From CAWIJK01 sp963836375 (GTDB taxonomy: Bacteria > Actinomycetota > Acidimicrobiia > Acidimicrobiales > RAAP-2), in assembly GCA_963836375.1 (NCBI GenBank), contig CAWIJK010000004.1, positions 620,001 through 684,000 of the forward strand: DNA of 64,000 nucleotides, read 5' to 3'. Positions 26,584-35,971 of the stretch are shown here, one piece after another (within the stretch, counting starts at the first letter, position 1; every line of letters starts with the position of its first letter). The translations under genes were made by a program, and so were the position numbers. Below the pieces are notes generated by a model. It did no database searches, was not told the origin of the DNA, and saw nothing but the letters and a program-made list of their open reading frames with translations.

Positions 26584-27801
26584 TCAGTCGGCCAGAGCCT
26601 GGTACACGAGGGCCCGGAGCTGTGAGCGGATCGGGTAGGAGATCGATGGGATCAGCTGGGTCATGAAGACCGCGGTCAGGTCCTCCACCGGGTCGACCCA
26701 GAAGGCGGTGCTGGCGGCGCCGCCCCAGGAGAACTCGCCGGGTGACCCCGCGGACTTGGTGTGGCCCGGACCCCGGGCCACGGCGAAGCCCAGGCCGAAG
26801 CCGACCCCGGCGAATTCGGCCTCGCCGAAGCCGCCGGTGGCGACGTCGGCCAGCTCGGCGTCGCCCGGCAGATGGTTGGCGGTCATGAGCTCGAGGGTCT
26901 TGCGCCCGATGACCCGTCGCCCCTCCAGCTCACCGCCGTTGAGCAGCATCTGGGCGAAGCGGAGATAGTCACCGGTCGTCGACACCAGGCCGCCGGCGCC
27001 GGCCAGGTAGGAGCGCAGCCGCCGGTAGGGACTCGACCCACGGTCCTCGAAGAGGGGCGGTGGGCCGCCGTGCCGGTAGCGGTAGCAGGCGGCGAAGCGA
27101 CCCAGGGACTCGGGGGGCACCCAGAAGTCGGTGTCCACCATGCCCAGGGGGTCGAACAGGTTGGCCTGCAAGTAGTGGTCGAAGCGTTCGCCCGAGAGGA
27201 TCTCGACCAGCCGGGCGCAGATGTCGGTGGACAGGCCGTAGTTCCACCTGGTGCCCGGCTGGAACTTGAGCGGAAACCCGGCCAGCAGGGTGCACACCCC
27301 CTCCAGGGTCATGCCGTGGCGGGCGTCGTGCACGGCCCGGGCGAAGGCGTCGTCGGTCGGGTGGCCGGGCACCAGGCTCCCGGCCAGCCCGGTCATGTGG
27401 GTGAGGGCGTCGACGACCGACACCGGTCGCGCCTGGTCCACCAGGCGGATCGAGCCCTCGGGGCCGAGCTCACCCACCTTGAGGTCGCCCCACTCGGGGA
27501 TGTAGCGGGCCAGCGGATCGGTGAGCCCGAACAGGCCGCGCTCGTAGAGCTGCATCAGGGCGACCGAGGTGACCGGCTTGGTCATCGAGTAGACGCGCCA
27601 GATGGTGTCGTCGGTCACCGGCTCGGCCCGCTCGCGGTCCCTCAAGCCGAGCGAACACCAGTAGCCGATCTTGCCGCCCCGGGCCACGGCGATCTGGCAG
27701 CCGGCGATCTTGCCCGGGCCCACGTAGCGGGTCCCGAAGTGCTCGGTCAGCCGGTCGAGCCGGGCCGCGTCGAACCCGGCCCCTTCGGGGTCGACCTTCA
27801 C
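26584..27801 (-). CDS. Serine beta-lactamase-fold hydrolase (class C / esterase-like)
   Basis: The 405-residue protein has the penicillin-binding-type SxxK motif (S72-M-T-K75 in VYSMTKPVTS) and a tyrosine motif RWNYGLSTD in the right place. The third box is probably within FSWGGAASTAFW. It resembles beta-lactamase-related esterases or D-alanyl-type hydrolases rather than a true antibiotic-resistance enzyme. No signal peptide is seen, so it is likely cytoplasmic. GTG 27801 is preceded by GGGAGGGGGT; the much longer open frame upstream is a shadow of the next gene. It ends only 3 bases beyond the convergent surface-protein stop (26580). Confidence 0.85.
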   Translation of the reverse strand: MKVDPEGAGFDAARLDRLTEHFGTRYVGPGKIAGCQIAVARGGKIGYWCSLGLRDRERAEPVTDDTIWRVYSMTKPVTSVALMQLYERGLFGLTDPLARYIPEWGDLKVGELGPEGSIRLVDQARPVSVVDALTHMTGLAGSLVPGHPTDDAFARAVHDARHGMTLEGVCTLLAGFPLKFQPGTRWNYGLSTDICARLVEILSGERFDHYLQANLFDPLGMVDTDFWVPPESLGRFAACYRYRHGGPPPLFEDRGSSPYRRLRSYLAGAGGLVSTTGDYLRFAQMLLNGGELEGRRVIGRKTLELMTANHLPGDAELADVATGGFGEAEFAGVGFGLGFAVARGPGHTKSAGSPGEFSWGGAASTAFWVDPVEDLTAVFMTQLIPSISYPIRSQLRALVYQALAD

Positions 27802-27857
27802 CCCGGCACCCCCTCCCCGCGGCGCCCGGGCCCAGGCGGCCCGCTGCGGCGCCCTGG

Positions 27858-28310
27858 TCAGACCGAGGTGCCGCTTAGAGGCGGAGGCGGCGTGCCGTCG
27901 ACCGGGGCGGCGGCCGGGGGGCCGGCAGGGGCCGGCGCGGCAGCCGCCGGAGCGGCCGGGGCCGGCGGGGCGGCGGCGGGCACCCCAGGATCGGCGGCGG
28001 CGGGCACGCCGGCGGCGGCGGCCGCGGCCGGGTCGGCCGCCTCGGGGGACTCGAAGGCGATGTCGATGACGCCGTGCTCGGCCTCGTGCTGCTTGAGAGC
28101 GGCCACCAGGCGCTCGGCGCTGGCCTCGGTCGCCGGGGTGCCCCGGCCGGTGTGCTCGGCGTAGACGGCGACCCCGAGGTCGCGCAACATGGCGTCGGCC
28201 GCCTTCTTGGCCTGCATGACGTCGAGCTTGGCCTGGCCCTTCTGGGCGGCGTCCTTGGCCGCCGCACTGGCCTGGGCCGCCCCTTCTTTCACCTTGTCGA
28301 GAAAGCCCAC
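27858..28310 (-). CDS. Small Ala/Pro-rich conserved protein
   Basis: The 150-residue protein starts MGFLDKVKEGAAQASAAAKDAAQKG and has a helical, amphipathic N-terminal half (to about residue 85). The C-terminal half is a disordered Ala-Pro tail (PAPAAPAAAAPAPAGPP). Similar short proteins with a 'FLDKxKxxAxxAA' head are common in actinobacteria, and their function is unknown. The GTG start 28310 has GGGAGG 9 bases upstream. It lies between UPF0182 and the serine hydrolase on the same strand, possibly one transcript. Confidence 0.7.
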   Translation of the reverse strand: MGFLDKVKEGAAQASAAAKDAAQKGQAKLDVMQAKKAADAMLRDLGVAVYAEHTGRGTPATEASAERLVAALKQHEAEHGVIDIAFESPEAADPAAAAAAGVPAAADPGVPAAAPPAPAAPAAAAPAPAGPPAAAPVDGTPPPPLSGTSV

Positions 28311-28407
28311 GGGTGGTCACCTCCCTGTTCGGCGGGCCCACGGCCCGCCGGTCCGGTACGGGCCCGATCATCGCATGCCGGGCCCGGCGCTGCACGGGCC
28401 GGGAGGC

Positions 28408-31400
28408 TCAGACCCCCGGCGCCGTGGTCGAGGTGGTCGCCGAGCCGACCGAGCCAGGGGCGGGCGGGGAGCCGCCCCCACCCGTCGTGGTGCTCGTGGT
28501 CGGGGCCTTGGTCGTCGTGGTGGTCGACGCCTTGGCCCCCGACGGGGCCTTGGGCGCGGTCGTGGTCGTGGTGGTCGCCGCTGTCGTGCCGGCACTGCTG
28601 AGCAGGGCCTCGGCCTCGCTGGTCAGCGCCTCGGCGGCGTTGACGTCGCTCTGGTAGGTGCCCAGCGCGTTCGGGCCCCCGGCCCCGAGGGCGGACTGGG
28701 CCGCCGCGTAGTCGGCCGAGGCCTGCTTGAGCAGGGCGGCCGCCTGGGCCGCCGTCCCGCTGCCGACCGGCGTCGAGGGCTGGGTGCCCGTCGAGCTCGA
28801 CGACGAGCTCGACGACGAGCTCGACGAGCTGGTGCCGACCGGGCTGCCGAGGACGTCGGAGAGCGCGGCGTCGAGCGAGGTCTCCATGCCGACGTAGCCG
28901 CCGAAGACCGACAGCACGTACTTCAGCTGGGGCTGGGGGTTCCCGGTCGACTCGACGTAGAGGGGCCGGACGTAGAGCATCGACTGGTCGATCGGGATCA
29001 TCAAGATGTTGCCCAGGATCACCTGGGAGCCGTGCTGGTCCAGATAGGTGATCTGCTGGGAGACCTTGGTCGACTGCTGGATCTCCGAGTCGGCCTGGGC
29101 CGGGCCGAGTACGCTCCCGCCCGGCGGGGTCTCGAAGACCTTGAGCTTGCCGTACTCGCCCGGGTCCGAGCTGGCCATGATGAAGGCCGAGAGGATCTGG
29201 TTGGTGGTGGTCTGGGAGGCCGGCACGTAGGCGTCGGAGATGTTGAAGGACTGGCCGGACTCACCGGGGATCTGGAGGACCTGGTAGAGGGGGGACATCC
29301 GCTGGGTCTGGGTGCTGGTCTGCTGGCCCTGGGCGTTGGTGGTCTGGGTCACGGCCAGGGCGTTGGACGGCGACCCGACGCCGGCGGTGGGCGAGAGGCT
29401 CCAGGCGTTGCCGGCGTTGTAGAAGTTCGACGGGTTGGTGATGTGGTAGCGGCCGTAGATGGCGGCCTGGATGCTGAAGATGTCCTCGGGGTAGCGCAGG
29501 TGTTGGCGGAGCGTCTGGGGCATCTGCGAGGCCGGGGTGAACATCTTGGGGAAGGCCGACTCGTAGGCCCGCAGGATGGGGTCGTTGTCCATGGCGTAGA
29601 AGGTCATCTGACCCGAGTAGGCGTCGATGACCACCTTGACCGAGTTGCGCACGTAGTTGTAGCTCCCCGGGAGACCGCTCCCTGGCGGGGCCTGCTGGGT
29701 CGAGGCGTTCTGGGAGTAGGGGTACTGCGCCGTGGTCGTGTAGGCGTCGAGGATCCAGTCGATGTGGCCGTCGACCAGCGCCGCGTAGGGGTCGGCGTCG
29801 AAGCTCAGGAACGGGGCGGCCTTCTGGGCCATCGCCTGGACGTCGCGCACGAACATGATCCGGCTCTTGTCGGTGATGAGCGACGAGATCAGCACGTTGA
29901 GGTCGCCCAGGCGCAGGGCGAAGGCGGCCCGGGTGAAGAAGCCCCCCATGGGGGTGCCGCCGGTCCCGGTGTAGTGGTTCTCCACGTTGGTCCCGTCGGG
30001 CAGCTGGTAGTCGAGCTCGGCCTGCTTGGTATTGGCCACCACGTAGCCCGGCTGGTTGAGGCCGAAGTAGACGTCGGGCTGGGTGATGGTGGGCAGCCCC
30101 GAAGAAGAGGTCGGCGGCACGTCACGGATGGAGAACACCGGGTTGCCGTTCGTCGTGACCTGGTTGGCCGGGGCCAGCACCATGCCCTCGCCGTGGGTGT
30201 ACTCGAGGTGGGTGTTGACCCAGCCCGGCGACGGGAGGTCGTCGGGGTTGATCTGGCGCACGCCGACCACCGCCGGGGTCATGGTCCCGTCGACGTCGTA
30301 GCGGTCGACGGTCATCGTCTGGTTGGACTGCATCGTGTAGTAGCCGTGAATGTTCTGGAGCTTCTGGAAGGTGGGGAGCGAGATCGTCTGGTCGGGGTCC
30401 CACAGGCGGATGTTCTTCAACGTGGGCAGGTTGGCCTGGATGGCCGCCTGGGTGATCGTGGTGGTGCCGGCGAACGGTGTGGTCTGGACGTCGTTCAGGT
30501 CGTAGGCGGCCCGGGTGGCGTTGATGTTGCGCTGGATGTAGGGCAGCTCGAGGGTGCTCTGGGCCGGCCCGACCCGGAAGGCCTGGAGCACCGCCGGGTA
30601 GATGACCCCGATCACCAGGGCCACGAAGGCCCACAGCCCGATGGCCAGCACCGGCAGGGTCCAGCCCTGGCGGCGGATGTTGTAGAGCAGGATGGCGGCG
30701 GCGAAGATCGAGATCACGGTCAACAGTTCGAGGGCGGGCAGCCGGGCGTGGACGTCGGTGTAGCCGGCCCCGTTCACGTATCCCTTGCCCGAGACCACCA
30801 GCTGGTAGCGCTGCAGGTAGTAGCCGGCCGCCTTGGCCAGCGCGATCAGGGCCACGAGCACCGACAGGTGGACCTTGACCTGGGGGCGGACCCGGGGCGA
30901 GACCCGCTGGGCCCGGATGCCGCCGTTCAAGTAGTGGAAGATGGCCGTCACGATCAGGATCACCACCAGGGAGATCAGGATCCAGTTGACCAGGAACTCG
31001 AGGAAGGGCAGCCGGAACACGTAGTAGCTGTCGTCGATGCCGAACTGGGGGTCCTTGACCCCGAAGGGCACGCTGTGGGTGAACAGGATCCAGTTCTGCC
31101 ACTCCCCGATCGTCCCCGAGGCGGCGATCAAGGCGATGACCACGGCCAGGGCGGCGTGGATCCTCCCCGAGTACGGCCGCACCGCCTGCTGGTAGCGGCG
31201 CACCAACTCGTCCTCTGGGTTCGGCTCCTCGGCGCTCTGGCCCAGGCGGTCGCAGATGATCAGGTTCACCCACAGCACCACGAAGAACACGGCGCCGAAG
31301 CTGGCGAACAGGCCGACCTTCACCGCGAGCAGGGTCGACCAGACCGGGTGCTGGTGGACCGAGGAGAACCAGAGGCTGTCGGTGTAGAGGACGGCCAGCG

Positions 31401-31515
31401 ATTTGAGTGATCCGAGCAGGATCACGATGACGACGACGACGGCGATCAGCCACCAGCGGCCCCGGCGGCCGGGCATCCTCGGCGCGCGCCGGGGAAGGTC
31501 AGTCGGGGTCCGCAC
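28408..31515 (-). CDS. UPF0182 family large membrane protein
   Basis: The 1035-residue protein has seven or so hydrophobic segments in the first 330 residues (RWWLIAVVVVIVILLGSLKSL first). A large extracytoplasmic domain follows, with family landmarks such as LYTDSLWFSS, YTHGEGMVLAPAN, and RNSVKVVIDAYSGQMTFYAMD. UPF0182 (COG1615) proteins are typical of actinobacteria and have no known reaction. The C-terminus is a Ser-then-Thr-rich low-complexity tail (about 900-1035) that may be disordered. GTG 31515 is the upstream start, and ATG at 31476 (MPGRRGRWW) is an alternative. Confidence 0.92.
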   Translation of the reverse strand: MRTPTDLPRRAPRMPGRRGRWWLIAVVVVIVILLGSLKSLAVLYTDSLWFSSVHQHPVWSTLLAVKVGLFASFGAVFFVVLWVNLIICDRLGQSAEEPNPEDELVRRYQQAVRPYSGRIHAALAVVIALIAASGTIGEWQNWILFTHSVPFGVKDPQFGIDDSYYVFRLPFLEFLVNWILISLVVILIVTAIFHYLNGGIRAQRVSPRVRPQVKVHLSVLVALIALAKAAGYYLQRYQLVVSGKGYVNGAGYTDVHARLPALELLTVISIFAAAILLYNIRRQGWTLPVLAIGLWAFVALVIGVIYPAVLQAFRVGPAQSTLELPYIQRNINATRAAYDLNDVQTTPFAGTTTITQAAIQANLPTLKNIRLWDPDQTISLPTFQKLQNIHGYYTMQSNQTMTVDRYDVDGTMTPAVVGVRQINPDDLPSPGWVNTHLEYTHGEGMVLAPANQVTTNGNPVFSIRDVPPTSSSGLPTITQPDVYFGLNQPGYVVANTKQAELDYQLPDGTNVENHYTGTGGTPMGGFFTRAAFALRLGDLNVLISSLITDKSRIMFVRDVQAMAQKAAPFLSFDADPYAALVDGHIDWILDAYTTTAQYPYSQNASTQQAPPGSGLPGSYNYVRNSVKVVIDAYSGQMTFYAMDNDPILRAYESAFPKMFTPASQMPQTLRQHLRYPEDIFSIQAAIYGRYHITNPSNFYNAGNAWSLSPTAGVGSPSNALAVTQTTNAQGQQTSTQTQRMSPLYQVLQIPGESGQSFNISDAYVPASQTTTNQILSAFIMASSDPGEYGKLKVFETPPGGSVLGPAQADSEIQQSTKVSQQITYLDQHGSQVILGNILMIPIDQSMLYVRPLYVESTGNPQPQLKYVLSVFGGYVGMETSLDAALSDVLGSPVGTSSSSSSSSSSSSSTGTQPSTPVGSGTAAQAAALLKQASADYAAAQSALGAGGPNALGTYQSDVNAAEALTSEAEALLSSAGTTAATTTTTTAPKAPSGAKASTTTTTKAPTTSTTTGGGGSPPAPGSVGSATTSTTAPGV

Positions 31516-31542
31516 CGCCGGGAGCCTAGGTCGCCGACGAGG

Positions 31543-33615
31543 TCAGGCCGGTGTCGGCACGACCAGGCACCGGCACCCGGCGTGGGCCGGCGGGTGGTGG
31601 TGGCCGGTGGGGAACCGCTCGCCCGGGGCCACGTCGCCGGCCAGGGCGTTGTCGTCGCAGTCGGCGCAGCCGGCCCCGATCCCCCCGACCACCCAGCGGA
31701 CGCCGGTCCGGGCGGGGGTGGCGGCCAGCACCCCGGCGGAGAAGGCGCCGAGGGCCGCGTCACCGACCAGGCGCTCGATCCGCTCCCCCCGCCACTCCCG
31801 GTAGGCGGCGCCCACCCGCTCGGTGGCGTCGTCGCTGCCGGCGGGCACCTCGGACCCGGCCAGGCGCCGGCGCAGGAGGGCCACGATGGTGCCGGCCAGC
31901 ACGTCGGCCAGGGCCTCGGCCACCTTGGGGTCGGGTTTGGGTGCGGTCCCCTTGGCCCCCGTCTCGGCGCGGGCGAAGGTGATGCCCGCCGCCACGGCGT
32001 CGCCCAGGTTGCCGGCGGCGGCGGCGGCGTAGTGGTGGCGCTGGTCGTCCTCGGTCGCTAAGAGCTCGTCGCTCCAGGTGCCCGAGCCGGCCCGGAGCTG
32101 ATCGAGCAACCGGTTCTGGTCGTCTTGGAGGGTCCGCTTCAGACGGCGGGCCAGCTTGGTGACCACTGGGTCGAGCAGCTCGGCCCGGCGCGCCAGCGCC
32201 GGGTCGTCGTCGCCCGCCGCCTCGGGCGCGCCCGAGGACGGGGCGTCGGGCGCCGCCTCACCGGCCGCCAGGACCGGGGGCACGCCGACCGGCGGGGTGG
32301 CCGCCCCCTGGGCGGGGGTCGGGGGCGGGGTCGGCGCCTCGTCGGGGCGGCCGGCCCGCAGCCGGGCGAACAGGTCCTCCACCGAGCTCTCGGCGACCGG
32401 GGGCTCCTGGGGGACGGCGTCGGTGGGCGTCGGGGGGATCGGGGCCACCACGCTCACCGGGTCGGCCGCCGTCGGATGGCTGGCCGGGGTCGCCGGGACG
32501 GCCTGGGTCGGCGCCTCGGCGGGGGGAGCCGCCCTGGTGACGGCCTTGGTCGTCGCGGCCTTGGGCGGTGCGCCCTTGGCCGGGGCCTTGGCCGGTGCCG
32601 CCTTGGGTGCCTCGGCCCCCATCGCGTCGGCGTCGAAGGGCACCACGCCGCGGGCCGGCTCGTCGATCTCGGGGACCACGACCCGCGCCACCACCGAGGT
32701 CTCGTCCTGGTCGACCGGGGCCGGGGACCCGGCGGCGCCGGCTGGCTCCGCCGGCTCTCCGGGCGCGCCCGGTACCGGTGCCGGGCTCGACAGGTCGAGG
32801 TCGAGTCCCGACACCACCACCTCGGCCTCGGCGAACAACTCGTCGTCGCCCGGCTCGACCGGCTGGCGCCGGCCCACCTCGGCGGCCGAGGCCCGCGCCG
32901 CGTCGTCGGCGCGCGAGAGGTCGTCGACGACCCGGTCCACCGAATCGCGCACCCCGAGCACCGACGCCGCCAGTTCGTCGCGCGCGGCGCGGAACTGCTC
33001 GATCTGGATGCTCATCAACCGCCGGCGGTGCGCCATGTCGGTCAGCACCTGGCGGCGGGCTGCCTGGGCCTGGTCGATCATGTCCCGGCCCTGCTCGCGG
33101 GCCCGCTCGAGGAGTGCTGCGCCGTCGGCCCTCGCCGCCGCCAGCTTCTCGGCCGTCTGACGGTCGGTGTCCTGGCGGACCGCGGAGGCCGCCAGTTCGG
33201 CCTCGGCGATGCGCTCGGCCCCGGCCGACTCGGCCTGGATCATGATCTCGGTGGCCTGCTGCTGGGCCTCGCGGACCAAGGTGGCCGCGGTCTGCTCGGC
33301 CTGCAGGGCGATGCGGGCCGCCTCCTCGTGGGCGTTGCGGAGCACCTGGGCGCTTTGCTGGCCGAGGGCCGCCGTCAGGCTCGCCTCGTCGATCACCGGG
33401 TGCTGGGCCCGCTCCAGGGCCTCGGCCAGCTGGTCCCTCAGTTCCTCGTCCCGCTGCTCCCAGGCCGACAACTCCCGGGAGACGAGCTCGAGGTAGCTGC
33501 GCACCTCGGTCGGATCGAAGCCCCGGCGCACGGTGACGAAGGAGTGCCGCACGATCTCGTTCGCCGAGACCCGGGAGGTCGAGATGGCCGGGCTGGTCGG
33601 GCGGTCGTCGGGCAT
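31543..33615 (-). CDS. DivIVA-like coiled-coil protein with a phage minor-head-like C-terminal domain
   Basis: The 690-residue protein begins with a DivIVA-type head (EIVRHSFVTVRRGFDPTEVRSYLELVSREL, about residues 19-48) and a long coiled coil rich in Ala, Glu and Gln to about 240. A disordered Pro/Ala region follows to about 500. The last 190 residues look different: AYREWRGERIERLVGDAALGAF, then CADC at about 648, GHHHPPAHAGCRC near 675-686. The spacing W...CxxC...G...FP...PPxHxxCRC is the signature of the SPP1 gp7 / Mu F-like minor head family. In the cell it is probably a cell-pole or septum scaffold; the capsid-like part is unexpected. ATG 33615 was chosen by the DivIVA head; the longer frame upstream is non-coding. 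Confidence 0.75.
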   Translation of the reverse strand: MPDDRPTSPAISTSRVSANEIVRHSFVTVRRGFDPTEVRSYLELVSRELSAWEQRDEELRDQLAEALERAQHPVIDEASLTAALGQQSAQVLRNAHEEAARIALQAEQTAATLVREAQQQATEIMIQAESAGAERIAEAELAASAVRQDTDRQTAEKLAAARADGAALLERAREQGRDMIDQAQAARRQVLTDMAHRRRLMSIQIEQFRAARDELAASVLGVRDSVDRVVDDLSRADDAARASAAEVGRRQPVEPGDDELFAEAEVVVSGLDLDLSSPAPVPGAPGEPAEPAGAAGSPAPVDQDETSVVARVVVPEIDEPARGVVPFDADAMGAEAPKAAPAKAPAKGAPPKAATTKAVTRAAPPAEAPTQAVPATPASHPTAADPVSVVAPIPPTPTDAVPQEPPVAESSVEDLFARLRAGRPDEAPTPPPTPAQGAATPPVGVPPVLAAGEAAPDAPSSGAPEAAGDDDPALARRAELLDPVVTKLARRLKRTLQDDQNRLLDQLRAGSGTWSDELLATEDDQRHHYAAAAAGNLGDAVAAGITFARAETGAKGTAPKPDPKVAEALADVLAGTIVALLRRRLAGSEVPAGSDDATERVGAAYREWRGERIERLVGDAALGAFSAGVLAATPARTGVRWVVGGIGAGCADCDDNALAGDVAPGERFPTGHHHPPAHAGCRCLVVPTPA

Positions 33616-33826
33616 TCCCCAGAGCCTACGACGAGTGGCGGCGCCCGTTGCGGTTCGGCTCTGGGGGGGCCGGCCGGGGCCGCCGGGCCCGTGGGTCGGC
33701 GGTTCGGGGTCTGAGCACCCCAGGTGGGGGCGGCCGGGCCGCCGCACCCCTGCGGTTTCGGATCGCCCGGCGCCGGGCATGGGATGGCCGGGACCGAGGA
33801 GGTCCCGACACAGAAGGGCAGGGACT

Positions 33827-33991
33827 GTGCTGATCGTTCTGGCATTGGTGGTGGTGCTCTTGTTCGCCGGGCTCGGCTTCGCCCTCCACGTCCTGTGGAT
33901 CGTGGCCGCCGTGTTGCTCGTCCTGTGGGTCGTCGGCTTCGCCATCGGCCGGGGGGAGAGCGCCGGCAGCCGCCACTTCTACCGCTGGTAG
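33827..33991 (+). CDS. Small hydrophobic membrane protein
   Basis: The 54-residue protein starts MLIVLALVVVLLFAGLGFAL, followed by LHVLWIVAAVLLVLWVVGFAIGRG and a charged C-terminus ending SRHFYRW. Two hydrophobic helices and a short basic/aromatic tail match a family of tiny actinobacterial membrane proteins usually named only 'hydrophobic protein'. GTG 33827 has AGGG just upstream. It is divergent from the DivIVA-like gene. Confidence 0.7.
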   Translation: MLIVLALVVVLLFAGLGFALHVLWIVAAVLLVLWVVGFAIGRGESAGSRHFYRW

Positions 33992-34098
33992 GTCGGGGGT
34001 CGCTGCACCGCGCGCCCTCCGGGGGCTGAGGCCGACCGGGCCCGGGCGCGGCCAGGGAGCCGCGCAGCGCCGCGAGCGGCGTTGCGCCGGCGACGGGC

Positions 34099-35271
34099 CT
34101 AACCGATGGCCGCGGTCGTCGCTCCGGTGGGCGCGGGCGGGACGTGGCCACCCAGGCGGCGCAGGATGCTCAGGGCCTGGTCGAGGGAGGACACCGGGTA
34201 GATCTTGAGCGACGCGATGTCCTTGGACACGGCGTCGTGGTACTCGTCGCGCGGGACGAAGAAGACCCGGGCCCCGGCCTGCTCGACGGCGACCGTCTTC
34301 TGGGCCACACCGCCGACGTCGCCCACGGCCCCGGTCGGGTCGATGGTCCCCGTCGCCGCCACCTTGTACCCGTCGGTGATGTCGCCGGTCGACAGCTTGT
34401 TCACGATCGAAAGGGTCATGGCCAGTCCGGCCGAGGGTCCCCCGATCTGCGAGGTGTCGACCGAGACCGGGAACGGATATGTGAAGTGCTGCTGGTCCTC
34501 GAGCTCGACCCCGAGGTAGGCGCGGTTGGGCCCGGTCACCCCGGGGCACCCAGTGGGCACGTCGGGATGGGGGTTGACCCCCAGGCGGACGGTGCGGCTG
34601 ACCGTGCGACCCGGGACCGGCGTCCCCTTGTCGTTGAACGTGGTCTGCTGGACCGACAGCGTCACCCGCTGGCCCGGGGCGTAGCGGTGGAGGACGCCGA
34701 CCAGCGCGCAAGTGTCGGGGGTGGGGGTGCCGCCCGCCGCCTTGATGACCTGGCCTACCGACAGGCCCGGATCGGCCGGTGAGCCGGGCGCCACCGCGAA
34801 GACCTGGGCCCCCACGCTCTGGACGCCCACGTGGTGCCCGAGCCGGGTGAAGGCGGCCGCCCGGGCGTAGTCCTTGGACTGGGCCATCTCCAGGTAGCCC
34901 TGGTCCGTGAGCTGGTCCGGCGGGGTGTAGGGGCCGAGTAGCTCGTCCGCCGGGACCACGTCGGCGTCCGAGTCCCACTCGTTGGGCAGGTAGGTGAGCA
35001 GGGTCAGCTGGGCCACGTAGACGTCGGTCAGGAGGACCTGGCCGTGGACCGGGTGGCCCTGCGCGGGGGGCACCCGGATCAGTGGGTCCACCGGCTGGGC
35101 GTCCCCGGGGGTGAGCGCGTAGTAGTTGAGGTTGATCCGGCTGGCCACGATCACCAGGGCGAGCACCACGACCAGCACCACCCCGAGCACCACGGGCCAG
35201 CGCCGCCGGGCCCGGGGGGCCGGGGGCGGCGGGGGAGCGGTCGGGTTCGGGGGTTGCGCGGCCTCGGTCAT
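34099..35271 (-). CDS. YlbL-type PDZ - Lon/S16 membrane protease
   Basis: The 390-residue protein has one N-terminal membrane helix (residues about 24-44), an extracytoplasmic region with a degenerate PDZ domain (about 150-245, with VGQVIKAAGGTPTPD), and a C-terminal Lon-type catalytic domain. The Ser is in the GGPSAGLAM motif and the Lys in VGGVAQKTVAV, the S16 Ser-Lys dyad. It resembles YlbL of Bacillus and the competence/bacteriocin-type SepM. ATG 35271 lies only 5 bases from the start of the divergent HEAT gene, so their promoters must overlap or one is leaderless. Confidence 0.87.
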   Translation of the reverse strand: MTEAAQPPNPTAPPPPPAPRARRRWPVVLGVVLVVVLALVIVASRINLNYYALTPGDAQPVDPLIRVPPAQGHPVHGQVLLTDVYVAQLTLLTYLPNEWDSDADVVPADELLGPYTPPDQLTDQGYLEMAQSKDYARAAAFTRLGHHVGVQSVGAQVFAVAPGSPADPGLSVGQVIKAAGGTPTPDTCALVGVLHRYAPGQRVTLSVQQTTFNDKGTPVPGRTVSRTVRLGVNPHPDVPTGCPGVTGPNRAYLGVELEDQQHFTYPFPVSVDTSQIGGPSAGLAMTLSIVNKLSTGDITDGYKVAATGTIDPTGAVGDVGGVAQKTVAVEQAGARVFFVPRDEYHDAVSKDIASLKIYPVSSLDQALSILRRLGGHVPPAPTGATTAAIG

Positions 35272-35276
35272 ACTCG

Positions 35277-35909
35277 GTGGTGGTGCCCGACGATCCTCGC
35301 ACGGAACCGGCCGGGCGCAGGCGTCGGGTCATCGAGGCCGGGCACCGCGCCGACGAGCCGACCGCCCGGGCCGCCCTGGGCGACGGCAACCCCGCCGTGC
35401 GGGCGGCGGGGCTCGGGGCCCTGGCCCGGATGGGGGCCCTCGGCGCCGACGAGGTGACCGCCGCCCTCTGCGACGACGACCCCGGGGTCCGCCGTCGGGC
35501 GGCCGAGGCCGCCGGGCACGCGGGCGGGCCCGGGCGACGCCCGGCGCTGCTGGCCGCTCTGCGGATCGCGCTCGGCGACGACGACCCGTTGGTCGCCGAA
35601 GCGGCCTGCTGGGCCCTCGGCGAGGCCGGCGACCGCGGGTCGGTGGAGGCCCTGGGCGCGCTGGCCCGTACCCATCCCGACACCCGCTGCCGGGAGGCGG
35701 CGGTGGCCGCCCTCGGGGCCATCGGTGACCCCGCCGGCGCAGCCGCCGTGCTCGACGCCCTCGACGACAAGCCCACGGTCAGGCGGCGGGCCACGGTGGC
35801 CCTGGCCGCCTTCGAGGGACCCGAGGTCGAAGCAGGCCTGCGCCGCTCGCTCTCGGACCGGGACTGGCAGGTCCGCCAGGCGGCCGAGATCCTCCTGGCC
35901 GAGGAGTGA
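35277..35909 (+). CDS. HEAT-repeat (PBS lyase-type) protein
   Basis: The 210-residue protein consists of repeated helical units such as PAVRAAGLGALARMG, PLVAEAACWALGEAGD, DTRCREAAVAALGAIGD and PTVRRRATVALAAFEG, i.e. HEAT/PBS-lyase-like repeats from about residue 25 to the end. It is a scaffold or adaptor without catalytic residues. Three GTG codons in a row (35277, 35280, 35283) make the exact start uncertain. It is divergent from the YlbL-type gene and convergent with mreB. Confidence 0.8.
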   Translation: MVVPDDPRTEPAGRRRRVIEAGHRADEPTARAALGDGNPAVRAAGLGALARMGALGADEVTAALCDDDPGVRRRAAEAAGHAGGPGRRPALLAALRIALGDDDPLVAEAACWALGEAGDRGSVEALGALARTHPDTRCREAAVAALGAIGDPAGAAAVLDALDDKPTVRRRATVALAAFEGPEVEAGLRRSLSDRDWQVRQAAEILLAEE

Positions 35910-35971
35910 GCGGGCCCGCCGAGGAGTGAGCGGGCCGGCCGGGGGTGAGCGGGCCGCCCGGCGCGGCGGGC

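Noticed and set aside
28189..31410. Antisense open frame of 1073 codons opposite UPF0182
   Set aside because: Composition shadow of a GC-rich gene; no domain or start signals.
31661..31780. Prophage remnant suggested by the minor-head-like domain
   Set aside because: No portal, terminase, integrase or attachment sites are seen around it; the domain is fused to a cellular-type coiled coil.
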